DNA of 64,000 bases, from NCBI RefSeq assembly GCF_019613955.1, contig NZ_CP080443.1, forward strand, positions 2,403,001 to 2,467,000. Direction: 5' to 3'. Positions within the stretch are counted from its first letter, which is position 1. The number at the start of each line of letters is the position of its first letter. The notes under the pieces are model-generated. The model saw only the letters and a program-made list of their open reading frames with translations, was not told where the DNA came from and ran no database searches. Of this stretch, positions 16,458 through 25,288 are shown piece after piece. This DNA is from Chryseobacterium sp. LJ668. GTDB lineage: Bacteria > Bacteroidota > Bacteroidia > Flavobacteriales > Weeksellaceae. The position numbers were made by a program, and so were the translations under genes.

Positions 16458-16465
16458 TAAATTTG
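16458..16465 (+). promoter_or_regulatory. -7 element of the AAA+ gene
   Basis: TAAATTTG, a perfect TANNTTTG match, 15 bases before the ATG at 16481. Confidence 0.55.
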
Positions 16466-16480
16466 AATCAAAGATGATTT

Positions 16481-17836
16481 ATGAAGCTAACAGAATTGGC
16501 TAAAGAGCTCGCTATATCGGCAGAAAGTATTAAGTATTTTATTCAGGATTTTGATCTTGATTTAAGTGACTGTATTTCAACAAATTTTGAGGTGAAGAAA
16601 GATTTTGAGAAATTTGCCCGCGAAAACGCAGATTTTCTGAGAGATTATGAAAAAGATTTAGAAAAAAATAAAACGGTCGATCAAATAGCAAAAACCATCA
16701 ACCAGCCCAAAGAAAAAATAGAAAAAGCAATTAAAGAGAAAGACCAGAATATTTTTGATAACGGTTTTTTCCGCTCATCAATTTCCAGCTTTGGGATTGA
16801 CCAGAAACTCGGGGGCAATTATCAGTTTGTCTATGATTACTTTGGATATAAAACAAGCCTCCAAAAGCGAGATTTTATTGGGTACAGAGATTTATTTTTC
16901 TATATATCTACAGCTTTGGAGCCTTTTTTAAATGAAAGCCAGCTAAAAGACTGGGGAATTCATAAGCCTGCAGGAATTATTTTGTATGGTCCTCCCGGCA
17001 GCGGAAAGATATTCTGGGCAAACAAAATTGCCGAAATCATCAATTACCATTTTAAAGAAGTAAAAAAACATTATCTGGGTACCTCATTCGTTGATGGCAA
17101 CAAAACTGATTTTAACGATTTTCTTGTTACTATGATGAACGAAGATAAAGTTTTGCTTTTTCTGGATGATTTTGATGAAATTATGACCGAAAGAAATGCA
17201 GAGAAGGATGTAGCCTCATGCAATCTCGAAACGCAGGAAATTATTCTTCATTATATCAGCAAATTTGAGAAAGAAGATCTTGTGATGATAGGTTCTGCAA
17301 AATCTGTTTCTGAGATTGACAAAGAAATTCTCGCTCCGGGAAGATTTGATGTTTTGGTTCCCGTTTTTCCTCCAAATGCAGCTGAAAGGTCTGAAATCAT
17401 TTTATATATGATGACCAAAGGCCTTGAAGAAGATTCTCTTCTATATAAAATTCTTAAAAATAATAAGGCTGATAAAATTCCGTTCTGGAATGCAATTGCT
17501 TCAAAAATGAAAGTCTTCAGCAATACGATGCTGATCGATTTCACCCAAAGTTTAAAGAAAAGGCTAAAAAATCTGTATCGTAAAAACAGAAACGAAAAAC
17601 TGTTAATTGATCAGAAAGTATTAGATGCTGCTTTGAGGGATGCTGCAAGTAAACTTACCGAAGAATATCTTGAGCAGATTGCCCGGTTTTTGGCTGACGC
17701 TATTACCAATAATATAGACGATTTTCAAGTAAGAATCAAAAATTTAAAAACTGAACTGGAAACTTACCGGGTAGTCGAGACACCGAGACAATTAATTGGT
17801 TTTCAGCATAATGAAGACGATAATAGTGAGGCTTGA
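16481..17836 (+). CDS. AAA+ family protein with degenerate catalytic motifs
   Basis: A 451-aa soluble protein. The N-terminus (1-85) has two short helical modules resembling the IF2_N fold (LTELAKELAIS.. and KTVDQIAKTINQ..), followed by an FtsH/Cdc48-like AAA+ module (about 130-330) and a C-terminal helical domain. The nucleotide site is unusual: Walker A reads GPPGSGKI (170-177) with Ile instead of Thr/Ser after Lys176; Walker B is LFLDD with Asp230 where Glu is usual; the sensor-1 Asn position reads Lys274; and of the two terminal Arg of the second region of homology only Arg288 (PGRFD) remains, the other being Ala285. It may bind ATP but hydrolyse it poorly. No protease domain is fused. 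The partner is unknown. Confidence 0.85.
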   Translation: MKLTELAKELAISAESIKYFIQDFDLDLSDCISTNFEVKKDFEKFARENADFLRDYEKDLEKNKTVDQIAKTINQPKEKIEKAIKEKDQNIFDNGFFRSSISSFGIDQKLGGNYQFVYDYFGYKTSLQKRDFIGYRDLFFYISTALEPFLNESQLKDWGIHKPAGIILYGPPGSGKIFWANKIAEIINYHFKEVKKHYLGTSFVDGNKTDFNDFLVTMMNEDKVLLFLDDFDEIMTERNAEKDVASCNLETQEIILHYISKFEKEDLVMIGSAKSVSEIDKEILAPGRFDVLVPVFPPNAAERSEIILYMMTKGLEEDSLLYKILKNNKADKIPFWNAIASKMKVFSNTMLIDFTQSLKKRLKNLYRKNRNEKLLIDQKVLDAALRDAASKLTEEYLEQIARFLADAITNNIDDFQVRIKNLKTELETYRVVETPRQLIGFQHNEDDNSEA

Positions 17837-17863
17837 TATTTTTAAATTTCTATATATAAACAA

Positions 17864-18399
17864 ATGAAATTAAGATACTTATTATTTATTTATGTATTCA
17901 ATTTTTCCTGTTCGTCTCATAAAAACAATCCCGAGAAATTAAATTCAAATTTTCAAAATATGAGCTTGCCTACAAAACTTTAGCAGGAAAAGAAAATAAA
18001 CTACAACCTTTTTTAAAAGATTATAATTCTGACGCTTCCGGTATTAAAATAATTCCAAAGGTTTTTATTTTGAAAAAATACTCTATTTATGGAAGTGAAT
18101 ACTTTACCATCGAAAATTCCTATCACCAAACTGAAATTGTAAAACTTTCTAAAAAATACTCAAAATCGAACTGGAGAAAAGACAGTGATCAAAGAGTTTT
18201 AAAACCTGAAGATGTTAAACATTTTCATGGACCCTTAAAATATATTTATTTTTCGGAAGTTAAAAAGGATTCTTTACGCGCTGATATTTTAGAAAATCCA
18301 TTTGCAAAATATTCGATGACGAAAGGTGAACATTATTTGATTGTTTTTGAAAATAATGCCATTAAATCAGTTCAGAAAACGACAGGATATTACGATTAA
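17864..18399 (+). pseudogene. Frameshifted lipoprotein gene
   Basis: An ATG at 17864 opens a lipoprotein signal (MKLRYLLFIYVFNFSC, lipobox-like NFSC, Cys16), but that frame stops at TAG 17981-17983 after 39 codons. A second frame, open from 17923 just after a TAA, runs without interruption to the stop at 18399 and reads as a normal soluble protein (KYELAYKTLAGKENKLQPF onwards). The frames overlap between 17923 and 17983, so a single small indel in the A-rich stretch about 17932-17960 would join signal peptide and body into one protein of about 175 aa. This may be a real inactivation, a sequencing error or, less likely, programmed frameshifting. No family is recognised; the 18070 TTG is not a convincing independent start. 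Confidence 0.7.
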
Positions 18400-18480
18400 G
18401 CAGTTGATAATTTTAATCAACAATTCCTGATCCATGATTAGTGATTTTATCCGTAAATTTACACCTCAAATTTTACAATT

Positions 18481-19593
18481 TTGATCAACAACGACCAGAT
18501 AAAAGAAATTCAATCCAGGATTACAGACCTTCACAAATATCTTCAAATCGATAAAAAGAAGATAGAAATTGCCAATGATGATGAAAAAACTGCCGCGCCT
18601 GAATTTTGGGATAACCCTAAAGCTGCTGAGGTTTTTTTGAAGCAGCTCCGTTCAAAAAAAAGGTGGGTAGAAGATTATGAAGAAATAAATACTCAGTTTG
18701 AAGACCTTCAGGTTTTATTGGAATTTGCTAAAGAAGATCCTGATTCTGAAAAAGAACTCGATGAAAGCTTTCCTATTCTGATGGAGAAAATAGAAAATAT
18801 CGAGTTCAAAAATATGCTCTCCAATGAAGGTGATGAGCTTTCTGCAGTCATTCAGATTACAGCAGGAGCGGGCGGAACTGAAAGTTGTGACTGGGCAGCA
18901 ATGCTGATGAGAATGTATACGATGTGGGCAGAAAAGCAGAATTATAAAATAAAAGAACTCAATTATCAGGAAGGGGAAGTTGCCGGTGTGAAAACTGTGA
19001 CGCTTGAAATCGACGGGGAATATGCGTTCGGCTACTTGAAGGGTGAAAATGGTGTTCACAGATTGGTGAGGATATCACCGTTTGATTCTAATGCAAAGCG
19101 CCATACGAGTTTCGTTTCGGTGTATGTGTATCCTTTGGTTGACGATACGATTGAAATTAATATTAATCCTGCCGATATTTCATTTGAAACCATGCGAAGT
19201 TCTGGTGCGGGCGGGCAAAACGTAAATAAGGTAGAAACTGCGGTTCGTCTGCGACACGCTCCTACCGGAATCATCATTGAAAACTCCGAATCACGCTCGC
19301 AGCTTCAGAATAAAGAAAAAGCAATGCAGCTATTAAAATCCAGATTGTACGAAATGGAACTGGAAGAAAGACTGAAAGCCCGTACCGAAATCGAAGCCGG
19401 TAAAATGAAAATCGAGTGGGGAAGCCAGATCAGAAACTATGTAATGCATCCGTATAAATTGGTAAAAGATGTACGTTCCGGCCATGAGACTTCAGACGTT
19501 GATGCCGTAATGAATGGTAATCTTACTCCTTTTCTCAAAGCATTTTTGATGGCTGACGGAACGGCGGTTTCAGATGATGATTTAGATCTATAA
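18481..19593 (+). CDS. prfB: Peptide chain release factor 2
   Basis: Terminates translation at UAA and UGA. The 370 aa include the N-terminal helical domain, the RF2-specific codon-recognition motif SPF (199-201) and the peptidyl-hydrolysis motif GGQ (244-246) in [14 protein letters not shown]. The frame begins at TTG 18481; no in-frame ATG lies upstream, and the N-terminus aligns with RF2 from this codon. The autoregulatory +1 frameshift site (CTT TGA C near codon 26) found in many bacterial prfB genes is absent: the equivalent place reads TAT CTT CAA, an uninterrupted frame. Confidence 0.96.
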   Translation: MINNDQIKEIQSRITDLHKYLQIDKKKIEIANDDEKTAAPEFWDNPKAAEVFLKQLRSKKRWVEDYEEINTQFEDLQVLLEFAKEDPDSEKELDESFPILMEKIENIEFKNMLSNEGDELSAVIQITAGAGGTESCDWAAMLMRMYTMWAEKQNYKIKELNYQEGEVAGVKTVTLEIDGEYAFGYLKGENGVHRLVRISPFDSNAKRHTSFVSVYVYPLVDDTIEININPADISFETMRSSGAGGQNVNKVETAVRLRHAPTGIIIENSESRSQLQNKEKAMQLLKSRLYEMELEERLKARTEIEAGKMKIEWGSQIRNYVMHPYKLVKDVRSGHETSDVDAVMNGNLTPFLKAFLMADGTAVSDDDLDL

Positions 19594-19656
19594 AATATCA
19601 TGTTTACATTTCTGTTAAAAAATCATAATATACTTTCGTCTGAGTTTTATTAAGCT

Positions 19657-19664
19657 TATTTTTG
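19657..19664 (+). promoter_or_regulatory. -7 element of the DedA gene
   Basis: TATTTTTG matches TANNTTTG, 16 bases before the ATG at 19681. Confidence 0.5.
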
Positions 19665-19680
19665 TTACTTATCATTATTT

Positions 19681-20397
19681 ATGGAAGATTTCAATAGTTG
19701 GAGAGACTTATTAAACCCAGAATTTTATATAAAAATGGGTGGTTTTTGGCTGATATTATTTATCATTTTTGCCGAAACAGGTTTATTTGTAGGCTTCTTC
19801 CTTCCGGGAGATTCTCTGCTTTTTGTTTCGGGAATTTATGCAGTAGAAATCATTAAAGAAACTTTTGGATCTACAGGAAGCGAGCTTCTGGATACCACTA
19901 TTTTGGCTTCGGCTGTTGCAGTGGCAGCAATTATAGGAAATCAGGTAGGGTATTGGTTTGGATATAAAACAGGACCTGCATTATACAAACGAAAAGATAC
20001 TTTTTTGTTTAAAAAGAAATATCTTTATCAGGCACATGATTTTTTTGAAAAAAACGGAGCTTTAGCTATTATTATGGCGAGATTTTTACCTGTAGTAAGA
20101 ACTTTTACCCCTATCATTGCAGGAATTGTAAAGATGGACAAAAAAGACTTTTTAAGAGACAATATCATCGGTGGTATATTATGGTCTTTTCTCCTGATTT
20201 TTGCAGGTCATTATCTGAATGAGCTGTTTGCAGTACAATTCGGGATAGATCTGAAGCAAAAATTAGAGTATATTATCATCGTAATTGTTTTGATCACCAC
20301 TTTACCTGTTGTACTTAAATTTATGCTAGGAGCACCAAAAGAAAATCCAAAATTGGAAGATGAAACTCTAGATGATTTAATTGATAAAGAAAAATAA
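19681..20397 (+). CDS. DedA family membrane protein
   Basis: A 238-aa inner-membrane protein of the DedA/SNARE-associated family, thought to be lipid scramblases or flippases. Visible family features are the re-entrant FFLPGDSLLFVSG segment (about 39-52), the G..GYW.GYK.G segment (about 80-95), the F.ARFLPVVRTFTPIIAG motif with its conserved Arg residues (about 138-155), and GGILWSF near 160-170. About five hydrophobic segments are present. Homologues of known role carry undecaprenyl phosphate or phosphatidylethanolamine; the lipid here is unknown. Followed by a bidirectional terminator. Confidence 0.93.
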   Translation: MEDFNSWRDLLNPEFYIKMGGFWLILFIIFAETGLFVGFFLPGDSLLFVSGIYAVEIIKETFGSTGSELLDTTILASAVAVAAIIGNQVGYWFGYKTGPALYKRKDTFLFKKKYLYQAHDFFEKNGALAIIMARFLPVVRTFTPIIAGIVKMDKKDFLRDNIIGGILWSFLLIFAGHYLNELFAVQFGIDLKQKLEYIIIVIVLITTLPVVLKFMLGAPKENPKLEDETLDDLIDKEK

Positions 20398-20417
20398 GAT
20401 AACAATTTATAAAATAT

Positions 20418-20447
20418 AATAGCCCGCTCTCTGAGCGGGTTATTTTT
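20418..20447 (+). terminator. Bidirectional terminator between DedA and esterase genes
   Basis: AATAGCCCGCTC - TCT - GAGCGGGTTATT followed by TTTTTT. It lies between two converging genes whose stops are 42 bases apart and should serve both strands. Confidence 0.85.
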
Positions 20448-21300
20448 TTATCCAATCCAGAATATTGGGATAAATAATATTTTCTCTTTTCACCTTGCTG
20501 AAAAATCTGGGGGCATGACCGGTATTATCCATAAAAATAAATTTATGCGGAATATTCTTTGCTGTGAGTGCAGAATCTAAAGCCAACCCCTGTTTCTGAT
20601 TCACTAAGAAATCCTGATTTCCCTGAAACAGGAGAGTAGGAACATTCGTAATATTGGCAATCGGACTGGCTTTTTGAAATTCTTCGGATAAATTTTTCCT
20701 GTCAAAACGAGTTCCTACCATTTTCTGAACCGTTCCTGAGGTGTATTTTGAGTAAAATGAATTGAGATATTCCGGGGAATAAAAATCTGTTGGGCCGCTT
20801 AAAGAAATGATTTTTTTGATTTTATCTGAATTTCTGTAGCCGTAAAGCAAAGCCAGATGTCCGCCTGCACTTTCGCCCAACAGAATATAATTGTTAGGGA
20901 GAAGTTCAGATTTTTCAGACAGAGAATTGAATTTTTCAATCACAGTATTGATATCGTCCAGCTGATCTTTGTAAGTAAAATGTTTGGAAACCAAACGGTA
21001 ATTCATATTAATGCTCGGAATATTATTTGCATAAAGCATTTTTTGAATCTTAATCATGTGTTCCTTCCGTCCGTATTTCCAGGCGCCGCCGTGAATGATA
21101 AGGACAACAGGTGAATCCTGAGCATACTCTGCAGGCAGAAAAATATCCATTTTCTGTCGCTTGTGTTCGCCGTAATTTAAATTATAAATTTTCTGACTGT
21201 CTTTTCCCACCCAAACTCTGAATTTTGTATTACAAGAATTTAATACCAATCCTATCAATCCTAAAACAAAGAAATGGTAATTGAGAATCAGCTTTTTCAT
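20440..21300 (-). CDS. Lipoprotein alpha/beta hydrolase (esterase-like)
   Basis: A 286-aa alpha/beta hydrolase of the BD-FAE/hormone-sensitive-lipase-like group. The N-terminus has a lipoprotein signal (lipobox LNSC, Cys23), placing the enzyme on the periplasmic side or at the outer membrane. HGGAW (70-74) supplies the oxyanion hole, GESAGG (142-147) the nucleophile Ser144, the GNQDFLVN segment the acid, and NTGHAPRF the catalytic His. The likely substrate is an ester of a small acid, sugar or lipid; nothing here identifies it. Single gene, converging with the DedA gene. Confidence 0.88.
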   Translation of the reverse strand: MKKLILNYHFFVLGLIGLVLNSCNTKFRVWVGKDSQKIYNLNYGEHKRQKMDIFLPAEYAQDSPVVLIIHGGAWKYGRKEHMIKIQKMLYANNIPSINMNYRLVSKHFTYKDQLDDINTVIEKFNSLSEKSELLPNNYILLGESAGGHLALLYGYRNSDKIKKIISLSGPTDFYSPEYLNSFYSKYTSGTVQKMVGTRFDRKNLSEEFQKASPIANITNVPTLLFQGNQDFLVNQKQGLALDSALTAKNIPHKFIFMDNTGHAPRFFSKVKRENIIYPNILDWIKK

Positions 21301-21523
21301 AGAGTAAAGGTATGAAGAATTTGATTTTGATTTGAAATGGATGATATGATTTTTATAGTCTGTTTAATTTATTTCTGTGTTAAATAATAAAATCAAGCAG
21401 ACGAAGACATGACGAAGCGATGACGGACAAACCTTGGAAGAAGATTGAAATTTAAATTTTCTAAAATCGTCTGTTGTTTAATTTTTTGGATGTTAGCTAC
21501 TAAAAATGGCTTAAACATTGCGT

Positions 21524-21556
21524 CATCTTTAAAGATGTAATTTGAAAATCAAATTA
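21524..21556 (+). promoter_or_regulatory. Two adjacent palindromes upstream of the DUF808 gene
   Basis: CATCTTTAAAGATG (21524-21537) is a perfect palindrome and is followed directly by TAATTTG-AAAAT-CAAATTA (21538-21556). The second one covers the candidate -33 TTTG. Possible operator. Confidence 0.45.
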
Positions 21557-21570
21557 AAACATTATTTTTG
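21541..21570 (+). promoter_or_regulatory. Promoter of the DUF808 gene
   Basis: -33 TTTG (21541-21544), 18-base spacer, -7 TATTTTTG (21563-21570); both fit the Bacteroidota consensus. The ATG is at 21605. Confidence 0.6.
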
Positions 21571-21604
21571 TCGTGATTAACGACTATAAAAATATTAAAA
21601 TACT

Positions 21605-22510
21605 ATGGCTTCTGGTTTTTTTGCGATTTTAGATGATATCGCTGCTTTAATGGATGATGTTGCAGTTACAAGTAAAATTGCAACCCAAAAAACTGCAGGT
21701 ATTTTGGGGGATGATCTGGCGGTGAACGCAGAAAAAGCCACAGGTTTTCTTTCCTCAAGGGAAATCCCTGTGCTGATGAAAATCATGAAAGGTTCTTTTA
21801 TCAATAAGTTGATTATCGTTCCTTTTGTTTTCCTTCTTGAGTGGCTGTATTCACCGGCAATTAAGATTATTTTAGTTTTCGGTGGATTCTATTTAGCCTA
21901 CGAAGGCATTGAAAAAATTGTTGAATTTTTATTTCACAGAGAAAAAGAAGGACACGAAGTAATCGAAGAATCTGATGATGTAATAAAAGAAGGTGAGGAT
22001 ACTGAGAAAGACAAAGTGAAATCTGCTGTTACTACTGATTTTATTTTATCTCTGGAAATTGTTATTATAGCATTGGCTGCTGCAAAAGATGGTTACCATG
22101 CTTTGAAATCAGAATTTAATCCGTTGCTTGTGGAAATTGTCACTGTTTCAGTGGTTTCGATTATCGCTACTGTTGGTGTTTATGGAATTGTAGCGTTAAT
22201 TGTAAGGATGGATGACGCAGGCTTCAAATTGATAAAAAAAAGTAACGATAAAGGTTTTATTGGAAAATTAGGGCACTTACTTGTTAAAGCTCTTCCTTTT
22301 GTGATCAAATCTCTGGGAGTAATCGGTACAATCGCGTTGATTTTGGTTGCAGGCGGAATTTTTGATCATAACATTGATTATCTTCACCATATACTTTCGA
22401 CGTGGCCCGAGACTCTAAAACAAGCTCTTTTTGGTATATTGGGAGGACTGATTGCTTTGGTTTTAATTACCGGAGGTAAGAAAATCTATACTTTAGCTAC
22501 TAAAAAATAA
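21605..22510 (+). CDS. DUF808 family membrane protein
   Basis: A 301-aa inner-membrane protein of the DUF808 (YedI-like) family, of unknown function. The N-terminus MASGFFAILDDIAALMDDVA is the family hallmark and is followed by the KIATQKTAGILGDDLAVNA segment. About five hydrophobic segments are visible (roughly 68-100, 140-160, 175-200, 232-255, 275-295), with an acidic loop at about 112-140. A possible transport role is only a guess. Monocistronic, with its own promoter and terminator. Confidence 0.92.
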   Translation: MASGFFAILDDIAALMDDVAVTSKIATQKTAGILGDDLAVNAEKATGFLSSREIPVLMKIMKGSFINKLIIVPFVFLLEWLYSPAIKIILVFGGFYLAYEGIEKIVEFLFHREKEGHEVIEESDDVIKEGEDTEKDKVKSAVTTDFILSLEIVIIALAAAKDGYHALKSEFNPLLVEIVTVSVVSIIATVGVYGIVALIVRMDDAGFKLIKKSNDKGFIGKLGHLLVKALPFVIKSLGVIGTIALILVAGGIFDHNIDYLHHILSTWPETLKQALFGILGGLIALVLITGGKKIYTLATKK

Positions 22511-22528
22511 TTTCGTTTAAATATAAAA

Positions 22529-22566
22529 AAAACCTACTGCTTGATTTGATCGAAGCAGGATTTTTA
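22529..22566 (+). terminator. Terminator after the DUF808 gene
   Basis: Imperfect stem CCT(A)CTGCTT / AAGCAGGA preceded by an A-run and followed by TTTTTATT. Confidence 0.7.
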
Positions 22567-22587
22567 TTAAAAGTTAAAATTTTCATT

Positions 22588-22595
22588 TACTTTTG
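22588..22595 (+). promoter_or_regulatory. -7 element of the acyltransferase gene
   Basis: TACTTTTG matches TANNTTTG, 19 bases before the GTG at 22615. Confidence 0.5.
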
Positions 22596-22614
22596 CAAAA
22601 ATTGAAGCATCATT

Positions 22615-23553
22615 GTGCCTCGTTTTCGCAAAGTTATGGGTAGAAATTTAACCATTGATTTATTAAAAATTGTTTTGGCATTTTTTGTCGTATTTCTGCA
22701 CATGAATTTTCTCAGAGATTCTCAGCCTTTTTTAAGTTATTTGCTGGTAAATGGATTGTTTAGAATTGCAGTGCCTGTTTTTTTAGTTATTACCGGGTTT
22801 TATTTCTTACATATCAATAGCCTGCAAAAGCTGAAGAAATGGCTTTTCAGAACGTTTTTGCTATATGCGATATGGATGGCCATTTATATTACGCATTGGA
22901 AAGATAACGGACAGATTTTACTGACTGTCATTTTTGGATACCATCATTTATGGTACCTGATCGGAACTTTTTTTTCGGGAATAATTCTTTATTTATTGAG
23001 AAGGAAAAGCTCTAAACTGCTGATTACTTTGGCTGTGTTTTTATTTTTCCTGGGATATGTAGTGCAGGTTTTGGGAAATCTCCATTATTTTGAAAGAGAA
23101 CAGGATTTTGTACTTAATATGTATTTGATGTATCGCAATTTTCTTTTCGTATGTTTCCCTTTTTTGACGATTGGTTTTTTGATTAACAGACACGATTTTG
23201 ATTTATCAAGATATAAAAATTCGTATTTATTAGTTATTTTATCTGTCTCTTGTGTAGTTGCAGAAGCGTTTTTCAATTATAGTAATATAAGCTCAGAAAG
23301 TGCAGATGTATTGTTTTCTTTACTTTTTGCCTGTCCTTTGGTGTTTTTATACTTCCAAAAAATATACATTAAAACAACTTCAAAGATTCTGGCTAACCTA
23401 TCCACAGCAATTTATGTCGTACATCCGTTGATTATGAAATCTGATTTTTATGCAGATATCAAAACCTTTAAATTACTCATGTTTTTATCGGTTTTGATTC
23501 CGTTAAGTTTTGCGTTGGTGTATGTTAATAAGAAATTAAAATATTTGCTTTAG
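22615..23553 (+). CDS. Membrane acyltransferase (acyltransferase 3 family)
   Basis: A 312-aa polytopic protein with eight to ten hydrophobic segments. The N-terminal pattern IDLLKIVLAFFVVFLHMNF carries the conserved His of acyltransferase 3 proteins, and AVPVFLVITGFYF is the matching second helix. Such enzymes O-acetylate or succinylate surface sugars and lipids. GTG at 22615 gives the longest frame; the ATG at 22636 begins 7 codons later and is an equally good start. No glycan cluster adjoins it, so the acceptor is unknown. Confidence 0.85.
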   Translation: MPRFRKVMGRNLTIDLLKIVLAFFVVFLHMNFLRDSQPFLSYLLVNGLFRIAVPVFLVITGFYFLHINSLQKLKKWLFRTFLLYAIWMAIYITHWKDNGQILLTVIFGYHHLWYLIGTFFSGIILYLLRRKSSKLLITLAVFLFFLGYVVQVLGNLHYFEREQDFVLNMYLMYRNFLFVCFPFLTIGFLINRHDFDLSRYKNSYLLVILSVSCVVAEAFFNYSNISSESADVLFSLLFACPLVFLYFQKIYIKTTSKILANLSTAIYVVHPLIMKSDFYADIKTFKLLMFLSVLIPLSFALVYVNKKLKYLL

Positions 23554-23698
23554 ATATGATTATGCACTTAACGCATGATAACTCATGTTGAAATCCGTTT
23601 ATCTGAAAGTTCTATGTGACTTTTATTTACGTAAACGATTGCACTAAATGATATAGAAATTAGAAATTTCCGATGCTATAAGGGAAATCGAGAGAATC

Positions 23699-24049
23699 TT
23701 AATTTAAATTATAGTTCAGAATTACCAGTCTTAAGATAAAATGTACAAAGTCTTGTTGTGCATCATTTCTGCTGATGAGTTTATTTTTATATTCGTAAGT
23801 ACTGAAAACTTTCAGCAATCTCTTATAAGTTTCATAATCTTCGTCTTTGATCCGAATCTTTACATGCCCGTCTTTTCTTTTGATCAATTGATCATCTAAA
23901 GTTCTGACTTTGAATAGAACATCGCATGATTTTGGAACAAGACCATAATATCTCTCTACAATATTTACTTTGAATGCATCAAAAATAATTGTATTGAAAA
24001 CAAGATTCCCATGAGAATCTGGTGTACGTAGTTGAAGTTGATAGTTCAT
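23699..24049 (-). CDS. Hypothetical protein
   Basis: A 116-aa soluble, basic protein with no signal peptide or membrane segment; I do not recognise it. The sequence alternates short beta-like stretches (YQLQLRT, NTIIFDAFKVNIVE, HVKIRI) and ends in a hydrophobic helix (VHFILRLVILNYNLN). It is isolated from dnaJ downstream and the acyltransferase upstream (convergent). Composition and codon use look like the neighbours, so it is probably real. Confidence 0.65.
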   Translation of the reverse strand: MNYQLQLRTPDSHGNLVFNTIIFDAFKVNIVERYYGLVPKSCDVLFKVRTLDDQLIKRKDGHVKIRIKDEDYETYKRLLKVFSTYEYKNKLISRNDAQQDFVHFILRLVILNYNLN

Positions 24050-24148
24050 TTTGAGTTGCTACCTTTAATAAGATATAAAATTAAATATAAAATTGGATTA
24101 AAGTGAAAAAAGAGACTTAAAAAAAGTCTCTATTACGTCACTAGTATG

Positions 24149-25267
24149 TTAGTTAAATAAATCTTTCACTTTATCGAAAAAAGTTTTTTCTTTTCCGGAT
24201 GGCTCTGCAACCATTTCGCCGCTTGCCATTTGCTTTTCAAAGAAATCTTTCTGTTCCTTATTCAGAGTCTGAGGAGTCCAAACATTGATATGAATAAACA
24301 TATCTCCCTTACCATAGCTGTCAATACTCGGCAAACCTTTCCCGGCAAGTCTCAGAATTTTTCCTGATTGCGTTCCCGGATCAACGGTGATCTTCACTTT
24401 TCCACCAACGGTAGGGATTTCTTTTTTAGTTCCTAAAGCAGCTTCTGCATAGGAAATATAAAGTTCCTGATGCAGATTATCACCTTCTCTCTTGATGGTT
24501 TTATCTACTTCTTCTTCTACAATAACCAACAAATCTCCCGGAATTCCTCCAAACGGAGCATCATTTCCTTTACCTCGAACATTCAGCTGAATACCGTCTC
24601 TGGCTCCTGCAGGAATATTTATAGAAATTTCTTCTTCATCTTTTATTAAACCCTGTGCATTTGCTCCGGCAGGAATTTTATCGGCAACTTTCCCGATTCC
24701 CTGACATGTTCCGCATGTAGTCTGCGTCTGCATCTGTCCGAACATGGTATTCATTACTTTCATCTGAACACCGGCACCGTTGCAGGTAGGGCACGTTTTT
24801 GAAGTGGCACCTTCTGCCATCTTCATTTTTTTTACTTTAAGAGTTTTTTGTGTTCCGTTGACCATCTCTTCAAGATTCAGCTTAATTCTGATTCTTAAAT
24901 TAGAACCTTTTACCTGCTGACGGCCGCTGCCGCCGCCAAACCCTCCGAAACCGCCACCTCCGAAAATATCTCCGAACTGGCTGAAGATGTCTTCCATATT
25001 CATTCCGCCACCGAAACCGCCACCGCCATAACCGGCTGCACCGCCCATACCGGCGTGTCCGTACTGATCGTAACGAGCTTTCTTATTGTCGTCACTTAAG
25101 ACTTCATATGCTTCTGCAGCTTCTTTAAATTTATCTTCAGCTTCTTTATCACCAGGATTTTTGTCCGGGTGATATTTGATTGCCATTTTTCGGTATGCTT
25201 TCTTTATTTCGTCGGCACTCGCAGATTTGCTGACCTCAAGAACCTCGTAATAATCTCTTTTTGACAT
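24149..25267 (-). CDS. dnaJ: Chaperone DnaJ with half of the zinc-binding region
   Basis: Hsp40 co-chaperone that stimulates DnaK. The 372 aa have the J-domain (1-70) with HPD at 33-35, a Gly/Phe-rich linker (about 72-115), the zinc region, and the C-terminal substrate-binding domains. Only two of the usual four CXXCXGXG motifs exist: CPTCNGAG (159-166) and CGTCQGIG (185-192). By position these are motifs 2 and 3 (zinc site II); where motifs 1 and 4 belong the sequence reads [10 protein letters not shown] and IPAGANAQG without Cys, so zinc site I is missing. Downstream of grpE in a probable operon. Confidence 0.95.
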   Translation of the reverse strand: MSKRDYYEVLEVSKSASADEIKKAYRKMAIKYHPDKNPGDKEAEDKFKEAAEAYEVLSDDNKKARYDQYGHAGMGGAAGYGGGGFGGGMNMEDIFSQFGDIFGGGGFGGFGGGSGRQQVKGSNLRIRIKLNLEEMVNGTQKTLKVKKMKMAEGATSKTCPTCNGAGVQMKVMNTMFGQMQTQTTCGTCQGIGKVADKIPAGANAQGLIKDEEEISINIPAGARDGIQLNVRGKGNDAPFGGIPGDLLVIVEEEVDKTIKREGDNLHQELYISYAEAALGTKKEIPTVGGKVKITVDPGTQSGKILRLAGKGLPSIDSYGKGDMFIHINVWTPQTLNKEQKDFFEKQMASGEMVAEPSGKEKTFFDKVKDLFN

Positions 25268-25288
25268 ATTTTTATAAGTAATAAGAAT

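Larger units (their letters stand above)
21301..21604. other. 304-base gap between divergent genes
   Basis: No convincing gene. It holds a GACGAAG-rich stretch (about 21397-21430), whose CAGACGA (21397-21403) is answered by TCGTCTG (21467-21473), then two adjacent palindromes and the DUF808 promoter. The first half could be a decayed repeat. Confidence 0.5.

Noticed and set aside
18070..18399. Independent 109-aa gene starting at TTG 18070
   Set aside because: The same frame continues upstream with coding-like sequence to 17923, and a lipoprotein signal lies just before it in another frame; a frameshifted gene explains this better.
21410..21460. Short coding-like stretch DEAMTDKPWKKIEI ending in TAA
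   Set aside because: No start codon or longer frame; could be the tail of a decayed gene or repeat but is too short to support.
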